Below, in pieces: positions 46,893 to 58,212 of a stretch of 64,000 bases of DNA (position 1 is its first letter; every line of letters starts with the position of its first letter). The DNA comes from Tenodera sinensis (Eukaryota > Arthropoda > Insecta > Mantodea > Mantidae). The notes under the pieces were generated by a model. That model had not been told where the DNA came from and ran no database searches. It saw only the letters and a program-made list of their open reading frames with translations. Position numbers and translations under genes: made by a program. The stretch is from assembly GCA_030765045.1 (NCBI GenBank), contig CM060962.1, forward strand, positions 215,997,031 through 216,061,030, read 5' to 3'.

Positions 46893-47740
46893 TCTTGTTT
46901 CTGCTATGTAGCGCTTGTGCGGAGTCGGAGAACCAAGACGAGTATGAACACCGAGAGCATGAGAGGGCCCTGAAGGGCACCTGGGTGTTCGACGAAGTCA
47001 AGGTAGCTCTCGAGGAGGGGTACCGCCTCCTCCAGGTCCACGAGATCTGGGAGTACGACGTGGTGCAGTATGACCTGGCCACCGGAACCAAGGGACTGTT
47101 CGAGGCCTACGTCGATCAGTTCCTGAAGATCAAGATGGAAGCCTCGGGATGGCCCTCGGTTGAGGCACGCAGGACGCGAGAGAGCGGTACCTGAGGGAGT
47201 TCTCGGAGCACGTAGGCGTCGCCCTAGATCCCCACGCGATCGTACCCAACCCCGGTCGGCGCGAGCTCGCCAAGCTGATGCCCAACAGCTTCTGGGGCAA
47301 ACTTGGGCAGAGGGACAACCTCCCCACGTGCGAGCTTGTCAACAGGTACGATCGACTCATGGAGCTGCTCAACGACCGAGCGTCCAAGTGTAGACCTACG
47401 TGCACGTCACCGACGACGTCATGTACGTGGTGTGGAGGTACTGCGAGCAGAGTCCCAAGGTGAACCTCACCGCCAACGTCGTGATAGCGGCTTACTCCAC
47501 GGCCCTTGCCCGCCTGGTGCTCTACTCTTACCTGAACCGACTCGGAGAGCGGGTGTGCTACTTCGACACCGACTCCGACGTTGCCGCCGCCGCTCCGGGG
47601 GAATGGACGCCGTCCGTCGGACGCCTCCTGGGAGACATGGTGGACGAGCTGGAGAAGTACGGGCGGGGCTCGTACATCTGCCGGTTTGCGTCGACGGAGC
47701 CGAAGAGCTACTGCTTGGAGATCCGGTCCCCGGAGACAAA
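46893..47740 (+). pseudogene. polB: Polinton/Maverick-type protein-primed DNA polymerase B, palm fragment
   Basis: GC-rich island (about 60 per cent by eye against an AT-rich surround). Motifs in order: ERALKGTWVFDEVKVALEEG and YRLL near 46960-47030, FLKIKMEASGWP (47120-47155), NPGRRELAKLMPNSFWGKLG (motif B type, 47250-47300), CYFDTDSDV (motif C with both catalytic Asp, 47557-47580) and YICRFASTEPKSYCLE (47680-47720). This is the C-terminal palm of the family-B polymerases of Polintons and related viruses. Two frame changes (about 47165-47190 and about 47390) break it. The exonuclease, TPR and most N-terminal parts are absent, and no integrase, ATPase or capsid gene is nearby. At the 3' side it is truncated by an R1 fragment. 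Confidence 0.85.
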
Positions 47741-48064
47741 TGAAATGTATATCTTGAATTTTATGGCTATAGCCCCTGTAGTCGTATTTACTCTGGACGA
47801 CTTTTGCGTAACTGGCAAACCGTTAGAGATAGACCAAATTATACTATACAAAAATGTAGATCTTGCTAAAATACACAATTTATGTCTCAATACGTTGTCT
47901 TGTAGGGTGAACCATTTCGGAGATATTCCTTGCTATGTGTGTGAGTTTCGGAAAACTTAGAACTTTCGTGAAATGGATCATCGTTGTTCATTTTTTTATA
48001 TGTTAAGTGTGCAAAGGCAACAGAATCTCAAACATTTGACTATCGCACAAAGCCTACTGTATCG
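47741..48064 (-). repeat. R1 fragment, copy f (reverse), fused to PolB
   Basis: Begins AAATGAAATGTATATCTTGAA, passes ACTGGCAAACCG and CCATTTCGGAGATATTCCTTG, and ends AGCCTACTGTATCGG. It is the reverse of R1 left-to-middle sequence. The PolB frame runs into it, giving a fused C-terminus. Confidence 0.8.
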
Positions 48065-48227
48065 GAAATTCACCGCACTCTCGAAATAGACGCCAACCGC
48101 TCCATTTTGGTATCATGAACACCTTTCAAATACAACAGTTTTTATCGACATGTCCCTTCACGCGGCCTCACTTTTCGGGCGTTTACCCCTCCGACAAGCT
48201 TCCCAACATTCATACCATTAGAAGGCT

Positions 48228-48290
48228 CGCCTCCTGGGAGACATGACGGACGAGCTGGAGATGTACGGGCGGGGCTCGTACATCTCCAAA
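48228..48290 (+). pseudogene. short second copy of a PolB segment, now a perfect hairpin
   Basis: CGCCTCCTGGGAGACATG.CGGACGAGCTGGAGA.GTACGGGCGGGGCTCGTACATCT matches 47623-47684 of the PolB fragment. Two differences turn the quasi-palindrome of the source into a perfect 11-bp stem GGAGATGTACG/CGTACATCTCC around GGCGGGGCT. Confidence 0.85.
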
Positions 48291-48719
48291 AACCGTTAAA
48301 AACAGGTAAATACGACTTCATATGACCAATGGGAACTGACGATGTGGCGTCTGGGCGGATTTTCTCTGGGTTCTCCGGTTTCCCCTCCACTAATTCCTAC
48401 AACTGCTCCATCATCACCTTTCAAAGTCATCCATTTCACCTGCATTTCATATCATTCTCTTCCTCAGGATCATTCTTTGTGATGGGCTGACAACCCGCTT
48501 CCAGGTGTTCACTCTGTCCTGTCTATAGGTTCCTGTATTCCCCGCTAGACGTCTGGCCCTAAGCACAGGCTTGTAAGACGTTCATAAGGGGAGGGTAATC
48601 AGGGAAGGAAGAAGAAGGGTTAACTGTCACGTTTTTACGACTCTTTCCGAGGCTTTATGACACCATACCTGTTTTAACGGGCACGAAATGATTTTTTTGC
48701 TCTCGCATACGACTTATAA
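48291..48719. other. unassigned spacer DNA
   Basis: No gene. TTTTCTCTGGGTTCTCCGGTTTCCCCTCCACTAATTCC at 48360-48397 (split here by description only) resembles bodies of insect SINEs; the tRNA-like head is missing. Confidence 0.35.
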
Positions 48720-49375
48720 TTTCATTTTTTCTCTGACAAAAACGTGATAACACTAGTAAAATCTTTCGAAAAATTTTCCATGCAACAAGCAGGTTGGGGT
48801 AGAGACATTTTCATTAAAATCCTCGTGTCGCATTTATATATTATATATACCAACTTTGGTTCTTAATCTGCTTGTCATGTTTGAAGTATGCTGTTCTCAC
48901 ATACGTACGCACATGGACCTTTGTGGGAAAAAATGCTTTTTCAGGGTCCTCAAACATATATATCCGGTGAAATCCAGACCTGGAATCTTTTTGGGGCGAA
49001 ATGCAATAGTTCCGCGACTTACTATCCGTAAAAGAGAAATTAAAAAAAAAGAAAGAAAGGAATAATATCATAATGTGTCAAATAACTAAATGAATGCATG
49101 AATGAATAAATAATTCTATTAAAATCTTCGTGTCGCATTTATATATTATAAATACCATTCTTGGTTCTTAATCTCTTTTTCGTTTTTGATGTATGCTGTT
49201 CTCACATGCACACGTACGCAGACCTTTGTGAAAAATGCTTTCTTTCAGGGGACCTCAAAACATATATTCCGGTGAAATCTCCTCATCCAATGTATGGGCG
49301 AAATGGAATAGTTCCCCGGCTTCCTATTCGTAATAGCGAAATTAAAAAGAAAGAAAGGAGTAATATAATGTCATG
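48720..49375 (+). repeat. R1 3' fragments in tandem, copy g
   Basis: Two direct copies of the R1 right third: about 48740-49060 and 49110-49375. Each has CTCGTGTCGCATTTATATAT, CTTGGTTCTTAATCT, TGTATGCTGTTCTCACAT, ACCTTTGTG, AACATATAT.CCGGTGAAATC and GAGAAATTAAAAA. The CA seed is reduced to ACATACGTACGCAC. Confidence 0.75.
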
Positions 49376-49769
49376 TGACACTTCCGGTTAGTCATCGGTT
49401 CACATCTTCCTAGGAAAAGTAGGCTACGTGTCTTTCTGATATAGCCAAACAAATCCAGCACACGCTGCAACCTGAATTCGCTTCTCGCCCCCCCCCCCCT
49501 CCCTCCACCTCCCATCATGTCTCGTCATGACGCTTAGCGCGTGCGCTAGTTCAGTTTATTTCCAAGAAAATTGCATACCGGAAGTCTGGTAATGATTTTT
49601 CAGGTTTTTTAAACTAGCATCTTGCCACGTCAGTCGATTTTCCCCAACTCTCGGCCAAAAACTCCATTTTCAGGTATTTTCTTGCATATTTCCAACATCG
49701 TTTAAAATGCCAACGGTCATGTTTCGGAGCGGAAATCGTTTTGTTGATTTCTCAGCGTTTTTTAAACTA
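49376..49769. other. spacer right part with local duplication
   Basis: TTTTTTAAACTAGCATCTTG occurs at about 49606 and 49758, followed by CCACGTCAGTCGATTT and ACTCGTTAGTCAG; the second occurrence is the border of the right arm. A C-run lies at 49491-49500. No gene. Confidence 0.5.
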
Positions 49770-52700
49770 GCATCTTGACTCGTTAGTCAGTGTTGTTCAG
49801 TTGCTTGGACGATCGTCATGGGATCTTTCTCCGTGTCAAGCGAAACCTTTTTTTCCCCATCTACTGTGCGTCTGTAAAGAGAATTACATTCCTGGTTGTT
49901 CAAACAGAGTTTTTTGTTTTGCATTGTGTTTTCCTGTTGTGTTTAATGTGTTTAGTTTCTGTTTTATAAGAGTTTTAAATTAAATCTTTGTTGAAGCTAT
50001 GTGCATGCACAACCAAAGTCCAACGTCTCATAGTTGTAGGGATAAATCGTCAAACTACGGGTAACAATGCATATTTCAGCTAGTATAATCCATATTTTGA
50101 ATTAGCTTGTTATCTTAACTTGAATCAAGTGTATATTCCTTGGTATACGTCTTTAATCGTACCAGGCACACAGAAACTTGCTAAGCTGAAAAAAACAACA
50201 AATGATACAAAATACACTTGTTGTAACATTATCAATTCCCAATATATCCTTCGCTGTTGTTTTTAATTTTCAAATCCCTTATATTTTTTGTTGTTGTGAT
50301 AATTCTCCCTTGTCTTCTGGTCTCCGTCTTGTGTATTAAATAGTTTGTAGAAGGAAGGGCTGAGAAAGTGGCGTAACGTGAAGGTAACAACATTTCTCCT
50401 AAATTAATACTATACTTCTGGAAAGAATTCTCATGTGCAACATTCAAACGGCTTTTGCACCCAAAATCCTTAATTTCATAGTTGTTAATAATTGTTCATA
50501 TCCTTCTTGGTTCTTTTCCCAGCTATCCAAAACATATTTATTCCGCTAGTATTAAAATAATAAGAAAACAATTTTCTAACGCTTTCCTCTCCAATAAAAA
50601 CATCAGTGACCGTGTGTGTGATTTGATAAGCAACCAAGTAAAAACAAACAATTCTTTATTGCTCTGAACTATGTTATATTCATATATTTGTTCATTTTGC
50701 GCCACTGTGTGTATACTTGTAATGGTTTGCTTAACATCGTTAAACTATTCTATGTTTCCATCAACTACATGTTTAAGCTTTTATTCTTATATGACATATT
50801 TCGAGGTAAACTGTCGGGATATATAACACCTTATCGTAACTGGATAACCTGGCACGCGCGTGTATGCAAACGTGTTTCTGCTAGCCGCTTAAACCACGAG
50901 AGCAACAGTCAGCATATAATAGCATAGCAAGATGCAGATCCATTTCAAAGCACGTAATTGCCACGGAACGCTTGTGTATGAGCATCAAGGCAAGTTGCAT
51001 ATTATCTGCCAGCATTTTCTATCTGTGTGAGAGACTCGTATTAACGCCTTCTTTAAAAGGTATGCCAAAGATTTAAAAAAGCTTGCTAATCAGCTCTTGA
51101 ATTATCTTGTTATCTTAATTTGATAGTGTGACGTATTCAACCATAGTCTGCGCATTTTGTCGGATTTTAACTGTTGGCTTAAGATTAAAGCATGTCTGTT
51201 AAATTCGTTAGAAATATGAACCTATGTTCAAAAACGAAAAAAGACGAAGAAAACAACAAGCAAACGAGGAAAAAAAACAAGACTCAACTTATACGTATCA
51301 ATATAATTGACATTTTAAGCCAAATTCTGAAGTTATTTTTTTCAGAAAATACAAAATTTGGAAACATATTCCATGTTGGGTTTTTTCAATATTTTCATAT
51401 CTCGTTCTTGAAAAGATTTAAATCTAAGTCCGTTAAACGACTTTTTTTTTCGGTTTTTTTAAACTATGCATTTTCACCATCAGCAACGCTATCATTCTTG
51501 CAATTCCTTTTTCTCTTATTTTTTTATAAGGCAAAGGTGGCTTCCTCATTTTTCATCCAATGGGAACGCACCTTATTTGCACCAATCATCGTCATTTTGG
51601 AATCCTAACGACCAAATCCCAACTCGTCTTATTTTATCCAATCAGATCACGCCACGTCACTTCCGCATATCACGTTTCCCCATTCCTCCAAGATCCTTCC
51701 CTTCTTTGCTTCCCAACACCCGTCAAGACCACATCACTTCTCCCTTCCGCAAATCACGTGCCTTTTTTTCGTTTTCTAGGAGCAACAATACATCTTGGCA
51801 GTCAAAATGCAGCAAATGATAAAAACCTAGAGCGGATGTACCTCGGCAGATGCCTATCAGCGCACTTGGACTATTCAACGACATGTATTATGACAGATCA
51901 CATTCTCGGCGGTTGGATGCTTAGCGTCCGTCAAGACAGAGTACTCGTTCAACATCCACACGCTCAAGGTCCACCAATCATATTATTTTATTCAAAAAAG
52001 CAACGGTTGGTGGGAACATCTCAACGGTTTTTTTGCTGTGCCAGAAAATCCCATCCTGCGGATGTGGTGTATCGCAATCTCACCCCTCCCCTCCCACCCC
52101 CGTCCCACCCCCGTCCCACCCCCCCTTCCCCCACCCTTTCGCCAACGGATGTGGGCGTGTTCGCAAACTCTGCGCTTACACCTGATACCTCTTTCATCTA
52201 CATAGACGTCTCATTTTACCTTTCAGCTGAGACCGAGCTCTCGTAGAGGAACGACATGCCAACTCCTGCGGCAAATTCCGGCTTCGTCACTCAAACTTAT
52301 GTTCCAGGTGTCAACTTGCTCTTGCTCCTCAACGGCTAAATCATCTCAAATAGCAACGGTTGGTGGTAAAATCTCAACGGTTCTTTCCTGTGCCACAAAA
52401 CCCCATCCCACCACTCCTTCCCCACCCCAGTGGGTGTGTCTGCGATCGCAAACACAGCTCTTACATCGGATGCCCCTTTCATCTACATAAACGTCTCACT
52501 TTACTCTCAGTGGGTACCGAGCTCTCGTCGAAGAACGAGCTGCCAACACTGCAAAACATACTATGGCTCCTCCTGCTGCAAATTCCGGTTTCGTCACCCG
52601 AACTTGTCCTCGAGGTGGCAACTTGCAGTTGCTCCTCAACGGATAAATCATCTTTCATCATTACCCATCCAACCCATACGGAACACATCGTTTGCAACCA

Positions 52701-52803
52701 ACTTTCTACAACCAACAAACAGGTTTGTACTCCTTTTTTCGTACAATAATTTAAACTGTTTTTTCTATGCATCTTCTCAATAAAAATAAATAATCTAATC
52801 AAC
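49770..52803 (-). repeat. right arm of the palindrome
   Basis: Reverse complement of the left arm (43882-46892), including the two 310-bp units at about 52010-52660. The G/C-rich run of the second unit (GTCCCACCC repeated, 52095-52135) is longer here. ORFs at 51192-51608, 51560-52246 and 50688-50927 mirror those of the left arm without a recognisable domain. Confidence 0.8.
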
Positions 52804-53158
52804 AGTCCCTCCTTAGGCAATCGGATTAAGAATAATCCCATGGCGTTAGTGACGCGCGGCGCGCTGCGCCGTTGATGGCGGGAAGTTTGAAAATTTGAAA
52901 TGAACTACGCTCACAGAAAAAAAATTCAAATACTCAAATTTAACGACATCTTAAGTTTTTTCACTGTGTCGCATTTTGATGGCGCAAAATTTGAAATACA
53001 ATAAATGGCGCGAAAATGAAAATTTGAAATCTGGCACTATGGCGGGAAAATGTCAAATTTCCAAATTTTCCGCCATCAAAATGCGGCACTAGCGCCACGC
53101 GACACTAATGCCATCTAGCGGCGAAAAAATCGTTAATCCAATTGCTTAATTAGGGACT
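52804..53158 (-). mobile_element. MITE at right terminus of the palindrome
   Basis: 355 bp, AGTCCCTCCTTAGGCAATCG to CAATTGCTTAATTAGGGACT; inverted relative to 43507-43881 and slightly shorter through internal deletions. Confidence 0.8.
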
Positions 53159-53166
53159 ATAACTAC

Positions 53167-55350
53167 TCACATATATACAAACATCTAATTTGTATATACG
53201 ATAGGAATTGTTTGTAGAAGAGTGAGTAGCGAAAGAGATGCGAATGTGTTACCTAAAAGTAAGTAGAGAAACCACTGTGAATGTAATATGCAGTATTGCA
53301 TGACCTGTTTGTAGAAGAGTGAGTAGATGAAGAGATGTGAATGTGTTACCTAAAAGTGAGAGGAGAAAACGGAGTGAAAGTAAAAGCATTTCTATTTCAA
53401 ACATACAGAACATGGTATGACTTATTTTAAAAACGAAGGTAATTTTTTGAGGGTGTAAAATCGCGTTTTTATGGAAAATTGTTCATAGAAGAGTGAGTAG
53501 AGAAAGAGGTATGCATGTGTTACCTAAAAGTACTTAAGTAGAGAAAACACTGTGAATGTAACATGCAGCATTTCTATTTGAAACATACAGAAAATTGTAT
53601 GACAGTTCTAGAAGAGTGAGTAGAGAAACAGTTATGAATGTGTTACCCAAAAGTTAGTCGAGAGAACAGTGTGAATGTAATACCCAGTATTTCTATTTCA
53701 AACATGCCAGAAATTGTATGACTTCTTTGTAGAAGAGTGAGTAGAGAAACAAATGTGAATGTGTTACCTACAATTACTTATGTAGAGATACCACTGTGAA
53801 TGTAATATGCAGCATCTCTATTTCAAACATTCAGAACATTGTATGACATTTCTAGAAGAGTGAGTAGAGAAACAGTTATGAATGTGTTACCCAAAGGTTA
53901 GTAGAGAGAACAGTGTGAATGCAATACACAGTATTTCAATTTCAAACATACCAGGAATTCTATGACTTCTTTGTAGAAGAGTGAGTAGAGAAACAAATGT
54001 GAATGTGTTACCTAAAAGTGAGAGGAGAAAACAGTGTGACCGTAATAGCATTTCTATTTCAAAACATACTGAACATGGTATGACTTATTTTAAAACTGGG
54101 GATAAAAATGATTTTTGGTGTAAAATCATGTTTTTTATGAACAATTGTTTATAGAAGAGTGAGTAGAGAAAGAGATGTGAATGTTTTACCTACAAGTACT
54201 TAAGTAGAGAAACCACTGTGAATGTAATATGCAGCATTTCTATTTTAAACATGCAGAAAATTGTATGACTAATTTGTAAAAGAGTGAGCAGAGAAAGAGA
54301 TGTGAATGTGTTACCTAAAAGTGAGTAGAGAAAATAGTGTGAATATAACACGTAGCATTTCTATTTCAAACATCTACAAAATTGTATGACTTATTTCTTG
54401 AAGGGTGAGTAGAAAGAGATGCGAATGTGTTACCTAAAAGTGAGCAGAGAAGACAATGTGAACATAATATGTAGCATTTTTATTTCAAACACACTGAAGA
54501 TTGTGTGACTTCTTTGTAGAACAGTGAGTAGAGAAAGAGATGGCAATGTATTACCTAAAAGTGAGAGGAGAAAACAGTGTGAATGTAAAAGCATTTCTAT
54601 TTCAAACATACAGAACATGGTATGACCTATTTTAAAAGTGGGGATAAAGTGATTTTTGGTGTAAAATCATGTTTTCTATGGAAAATTGTTTATAGAAGAG
54701 TAAGTAGAGAAAGAGATGTGAATGTGTTACCTACAAGCACATATGTAGAGGATCCACTGTGAATGTAGTATGGAGCATCTCTGTTTCAAACTACAAAAAA
54801 TTTTATGACATTTGTAGAAGAGTGAGTAGAGAAAGAGATGTGAATCTTTTACCTAAAAGTGCGAGGAGAAAACAGTGTCAATGTAATAGTATTTCTATTT
54901 CAAACATACAGAACATGTTATGACTTATTTTAAGACTGGGGATAAAAATGGTTTGTTTTTTTTGTGCGTGTGTAAAATCACGTTTTTTATGGAAAATTGT
55001 TTATAGAAGAGTGTGTAGAGAAAGAGATGTGAATGTGTTACCTAAAAGTCAGTAGAAAGAACATTGTGAATATAATATGCATGTATGCAAAAATTTAACC
55101 AGATCTTTAGAGCCGTTTCTGAAATACTGGGAATATACCTATATACAGGAATTGCACTGTAGAAGCGGGAATAAAGAATGTTATTTTTTATGTAAAATGG
55201 CATTTTTTCGGGAATTACACCTATATAGATGAACTTAGAAAGCAAAACCCTATCTGAATACAAAATTTGATCGAAATCGTTAGAGCCATTTCCAAGTTGC
55301 GCGGAATAAATATAAATATATATACAAGAATTGCTCGTTTAAATATATAA
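53167..55350 (+). repeat. R5 tandem-repeat element, copy b, higher-order array
   Basis: Anchor AGTGAGTAG recurs at 53221, 53318, 53492, 53614, 53735, 53859, 53980, 54158, 54283, 54404, 54523, 54699, 54821 and 55010. Spacing is mostly 119-125 bp with longer units of 174-189 bp, which contain an extra block (ACTGGGGATAAAAATG.TTTTTGGTG...TTTTATGGAAAATTG). The array ends at the same terminal segment as copy a (AAATCGTTAGAGCCATTTCC, GCGCGGAATAAA, GAATTGCTCGTTTAAATATA). Confidence 0.9.
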
Positions 55351-56084
55351 GATAGATAAGATAGATACCACAATGGTAGTACACCTTATTTGTAACTGAT
55401 CACAAACTTCAACTCAGCACGTAGGGAATAACCTTACATTTGTTTAAAATATCCAAGGCTACACAACACATGTTTTAATTTAATGTATTGTGTAATAGAA
55501 ACACAGAATACTCAACTGCTGACACATGCATTTCATAAATGTGACAATGAAGCTTCTTCGAACACTTAAGCAGTAGTAATTTCCGTTTGTAACGTTGAAA
55601 ACAGGCAGCTGCATCTTGATTTTCTTCTTCTTATCATTATTCTCTGTCATATGCTTCTACACAATACAAAATTGTATGCGTTTTTGTTTGCACTATGCTC
55701 AACGTACGGTCTGCCCACCAGAAGGTGACAGGGGTCTGAGGTAAGAGAGGAGGCTTGAACTGTTCATCTGCTTAAACAGTCCATTTGTTTACTATGAAAT
55801 GTGTCTATGTGACAGTGGTGCCAGCTCTAGCAACTTGCCGCTGGATCTGGAGTCTTCAGAAGTCATATAGCGACAGCATTTCAAAGAGAGGACCAGTGCA
55901 TTTTCTGACGATTTTAGGTGACTTTTAGAGACAATTCCGGAGGATCAAAGTTTTGGCTTGAACATTTGCTAGTGAGGAATAATTGGGGTTTTTGATATCA
56001 AATAAAACAAATTCACTGTAAAAAATATTTTCTTTCAGAAGGATTATAGAAGGATTATAATATCTGACACAGATCTTCAAGAAT
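55351..56084. other. unassigned
   Basis: Short (AGAT)n at 55343-55366. No coding, tRNA-like or repeated signal found. Confidence 0.35.
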
Positions 56085-58212
56085 TCCCTCTGTCGGTCTG
56101 TCGGTCTGTCGGTCTGTTGGTCGGTCTGTTGCTCGGACTGTCGATCGGTCTGTCGGTTGGTCAGTCTATCGATTGGTCTGTCGTACGGTCTGTTGGTCGG
56201 ACTGTCGATCGGTCGGTCGGTCGGCTGGTCTGTCGGTAGGTCTGCTGGTCGGACTGTCGATCGGTCTGTCGGTTGGTCAGTCTGTCGCTTGGTCTGTGGT
56301 ACGGTCTCTTGGTCGGACTGTCGATCGGTCTGTCGGTCGGTCTGTCGGTCTGTCCGTCGGTCAGTCTGTCGGTCGGTCGGCTGGTCTGTCGGTAGGTCTG
56401 TTGGTCGGACTGTCGATCGGTCAGTTGGTTAGTCAGTCGGTCGGTCTTTCGGTAGGTCTCTTGGTCGGACTGTCGATCGGTCTGTCGGTCGGTCTGTCGG
56501 TCTGTCCGTCGGTCAGTCTGTCGGTCGGTCGGCTGGTCTGTCGGTAGGTCTGTTGGTCGGACTGTCGATCGGTCAGTTGGTTAGTCAGTCGGTCGGTCTT
56601 TCGGTAGGTCTGTTGGTTGGACTGTCGATCGGTCTGTCGATCGGTCTGTCGGTCGGTCTGTCGGTCTGTCCGTCGGTCAGTCTGTCGGTCGGTCGGCTGG
56701 TCTGTCGGTAGGTCTGCTGGTCGGACTGTCGATTGGTCTGTCGATCGGTCGGCTGGTGTTGTCTGTAGGTCTGTTGGTTGGACTGTCGACCGGTCTGTCG
56801 GTCGGTCGGTCGACTGGTCTGTCGGTAGGTCTGCTGGTCGGACTGTCGATTGGTCTGTCGATCGGCCGGCTGGTGTTGCCTGTAGGTCTGTTGGTTGGAC
56901 TGTCGACCGGTCTGTCGGTCGGTCGGTCGGTCGGCTGGTCTGTCGGTAGGTCTGTTGGTTGGACTGTCGATCGGTCGGTCGGCTGGTCCGCCGGTTGGTC
57001 TGTTGGTCGGACTGTCGATCGGTCTGTCGGTCGGTCGGTCGGCTGGTCTGTCGGTGGGTCTGTTGGTTGGACTGTCGATAGGTCGGTCGGCTGGTCCGTC
57101 GGTAGGTCTGTTGGTCGGACTGTCAATCGGTCTGTCGGTCGGTCGGTCGGTCGGCTGGTCTGTCGGTAGGTCTGTTGGTTGGACTGTCGATCGGTCGGTC
57201 GGCTGGTCCGCCGGTTGGTCTGTTGGTCGGACTGTCGATCGGTCTGTCGGTCGGTCGGTCGGCTGGTCTGTCGGTAGGTCTGTTGGTCGGACTGTCGATC
57301 GGTCTGTCGGTCGGTCGGTCGGTCGGCTGGTCTGTCGGTTGGTCTGTTGGTCGGACTGTCAATCGGTCGGTCTGTCGATCGGTTGGTCGATCGGTCTGTC
57401 GGTCGGTCGGTCGGTCGGTCGGTCGGCTGGTCTGTCGGTTGGACTGTTGGTCTGACTGTCGATCGGTCGGTCTGTCGATCGGTCGGTCGATCGGTCTGTC
57501 GGTCGGTCGGTCGGCTGGTCTGTCGGTAGGTCTGTTGGTTGGACTGTCGATCGGTCGGTCGGCTGGTTCGCCGGTTGGTCTGTTGTTCGGACTGTCGATC
57601 GGTCTGTCGATCGGTCGGTCGGCTGGTCCGTCGGTAGGTCTGTTGGTCGGACTGTCGATCGGTCTGTCGGTCGGTCGGTCGGTCGGCTGGTCTGTCGGTA
57701 GGTCTGTTGGTTGGACTGTCGATCGGTCGGCTGGTCCGCCGGTTGGTCTGTTGGTCGGACTGTCGATCGGTCTGTCGGTCGGTCGGTCGGCTGGTCTGTC
57801 GGTAGGTCTGTTGGTCGGACTGTCGATCGGTCTGTCGGTCGGTCGGTCGGTCGGCTGGTCTGTCGGTTGGTCTGTTGGTCGGACTGTCGATCGGTCGGTC
57901 TGTCGATCGGTCGGTCGATCGGTCTGTCGGTCGGTCGGTCGGCTGGTCTGTCGGTTGGACTGTTGGTCGGACTGTCGATCGGTCGGTCGATCGGTCTGTC
58001 GGTCGGTCGGTCGGCTGGTCTGTCGGTAGGTCTGTTGGTTGGACTGTCGATCGGTCGGTCGGCTGGTCCGTCGGTTGGTCAGTTGGTCGGACTGTCTATC
58101 GGTCGGTCTGTCGGTCGGTAGGTCGGTCGGTCGGTTGGGTGGTCGGTCTATCTATATGTCTGTCTTATCTTTCTGTCTGTATGACTGTTTGTCTGTCTGT
58201 CTATCTATCCTA
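56085..58212. repeat. 2.1-kb (GTCN)n tetranucleotide satellite with higher-order periods
   Basis: Built from GTCG, GTCT, GTTG and GTAG words. The anchor GGACTGTC recurs at 56135, 56199, 56251, 56315, 56407, 56467, 56559, 56619, 56723 and on; most spacings are multiples of 4 (48, 52, 60, 64, 92, 104). The right end decays into CTGT/CTAT repeats. Plus strand has almost no A. The SVGRSVG-type frames are artefacts present in every frame. Confidence 0.95.

Larger units (their letters stand above)
43499..53166. mobile_element. giant palindromic (foldback-like) element with MITE termini and PolB relic
   Basis: Two inverted arms, 43499-46892 and 49770-53166 (about 3.4 kb each), match throughout with roughly 95 per cent identity in the stretches I compared, around a 2.88-kb spacer (46893-49769). 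Outer ends are GTAGTTATAGTCCCT and its complement. Each arm ends in a 355-375-bp MITE and contains two tandem degenerate 310-bp units. The spacer has a GC-rich Polinton-type DNA polymerase B fragment and R1 pieces. No clear direct target duplication: 6 bp outside AGTCCC are AGTTAT and ATAACT, i.e. inverted, so the palindrome extends there. It interrupts the R5 array. Could be a deleted Polinton, a foldback element, or an inverted segmental duplication. Confidence 0.8.

Noticed and set aside
43501..53164. 6-bp target duplication of a Polinton at the palindrome ends
   Set aside because: The 6 bp outside AGTCCC are AGTTAT and ATAACT, which are inverted rather than direct, so they extend the palindrome and are not a target duplication.
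53200..55060. CRISPR-like regular repeats
   Set aside because: The whole 121/176-bp unit is conserved, with no unique spacers, and the DNA is eukaryotic in character.
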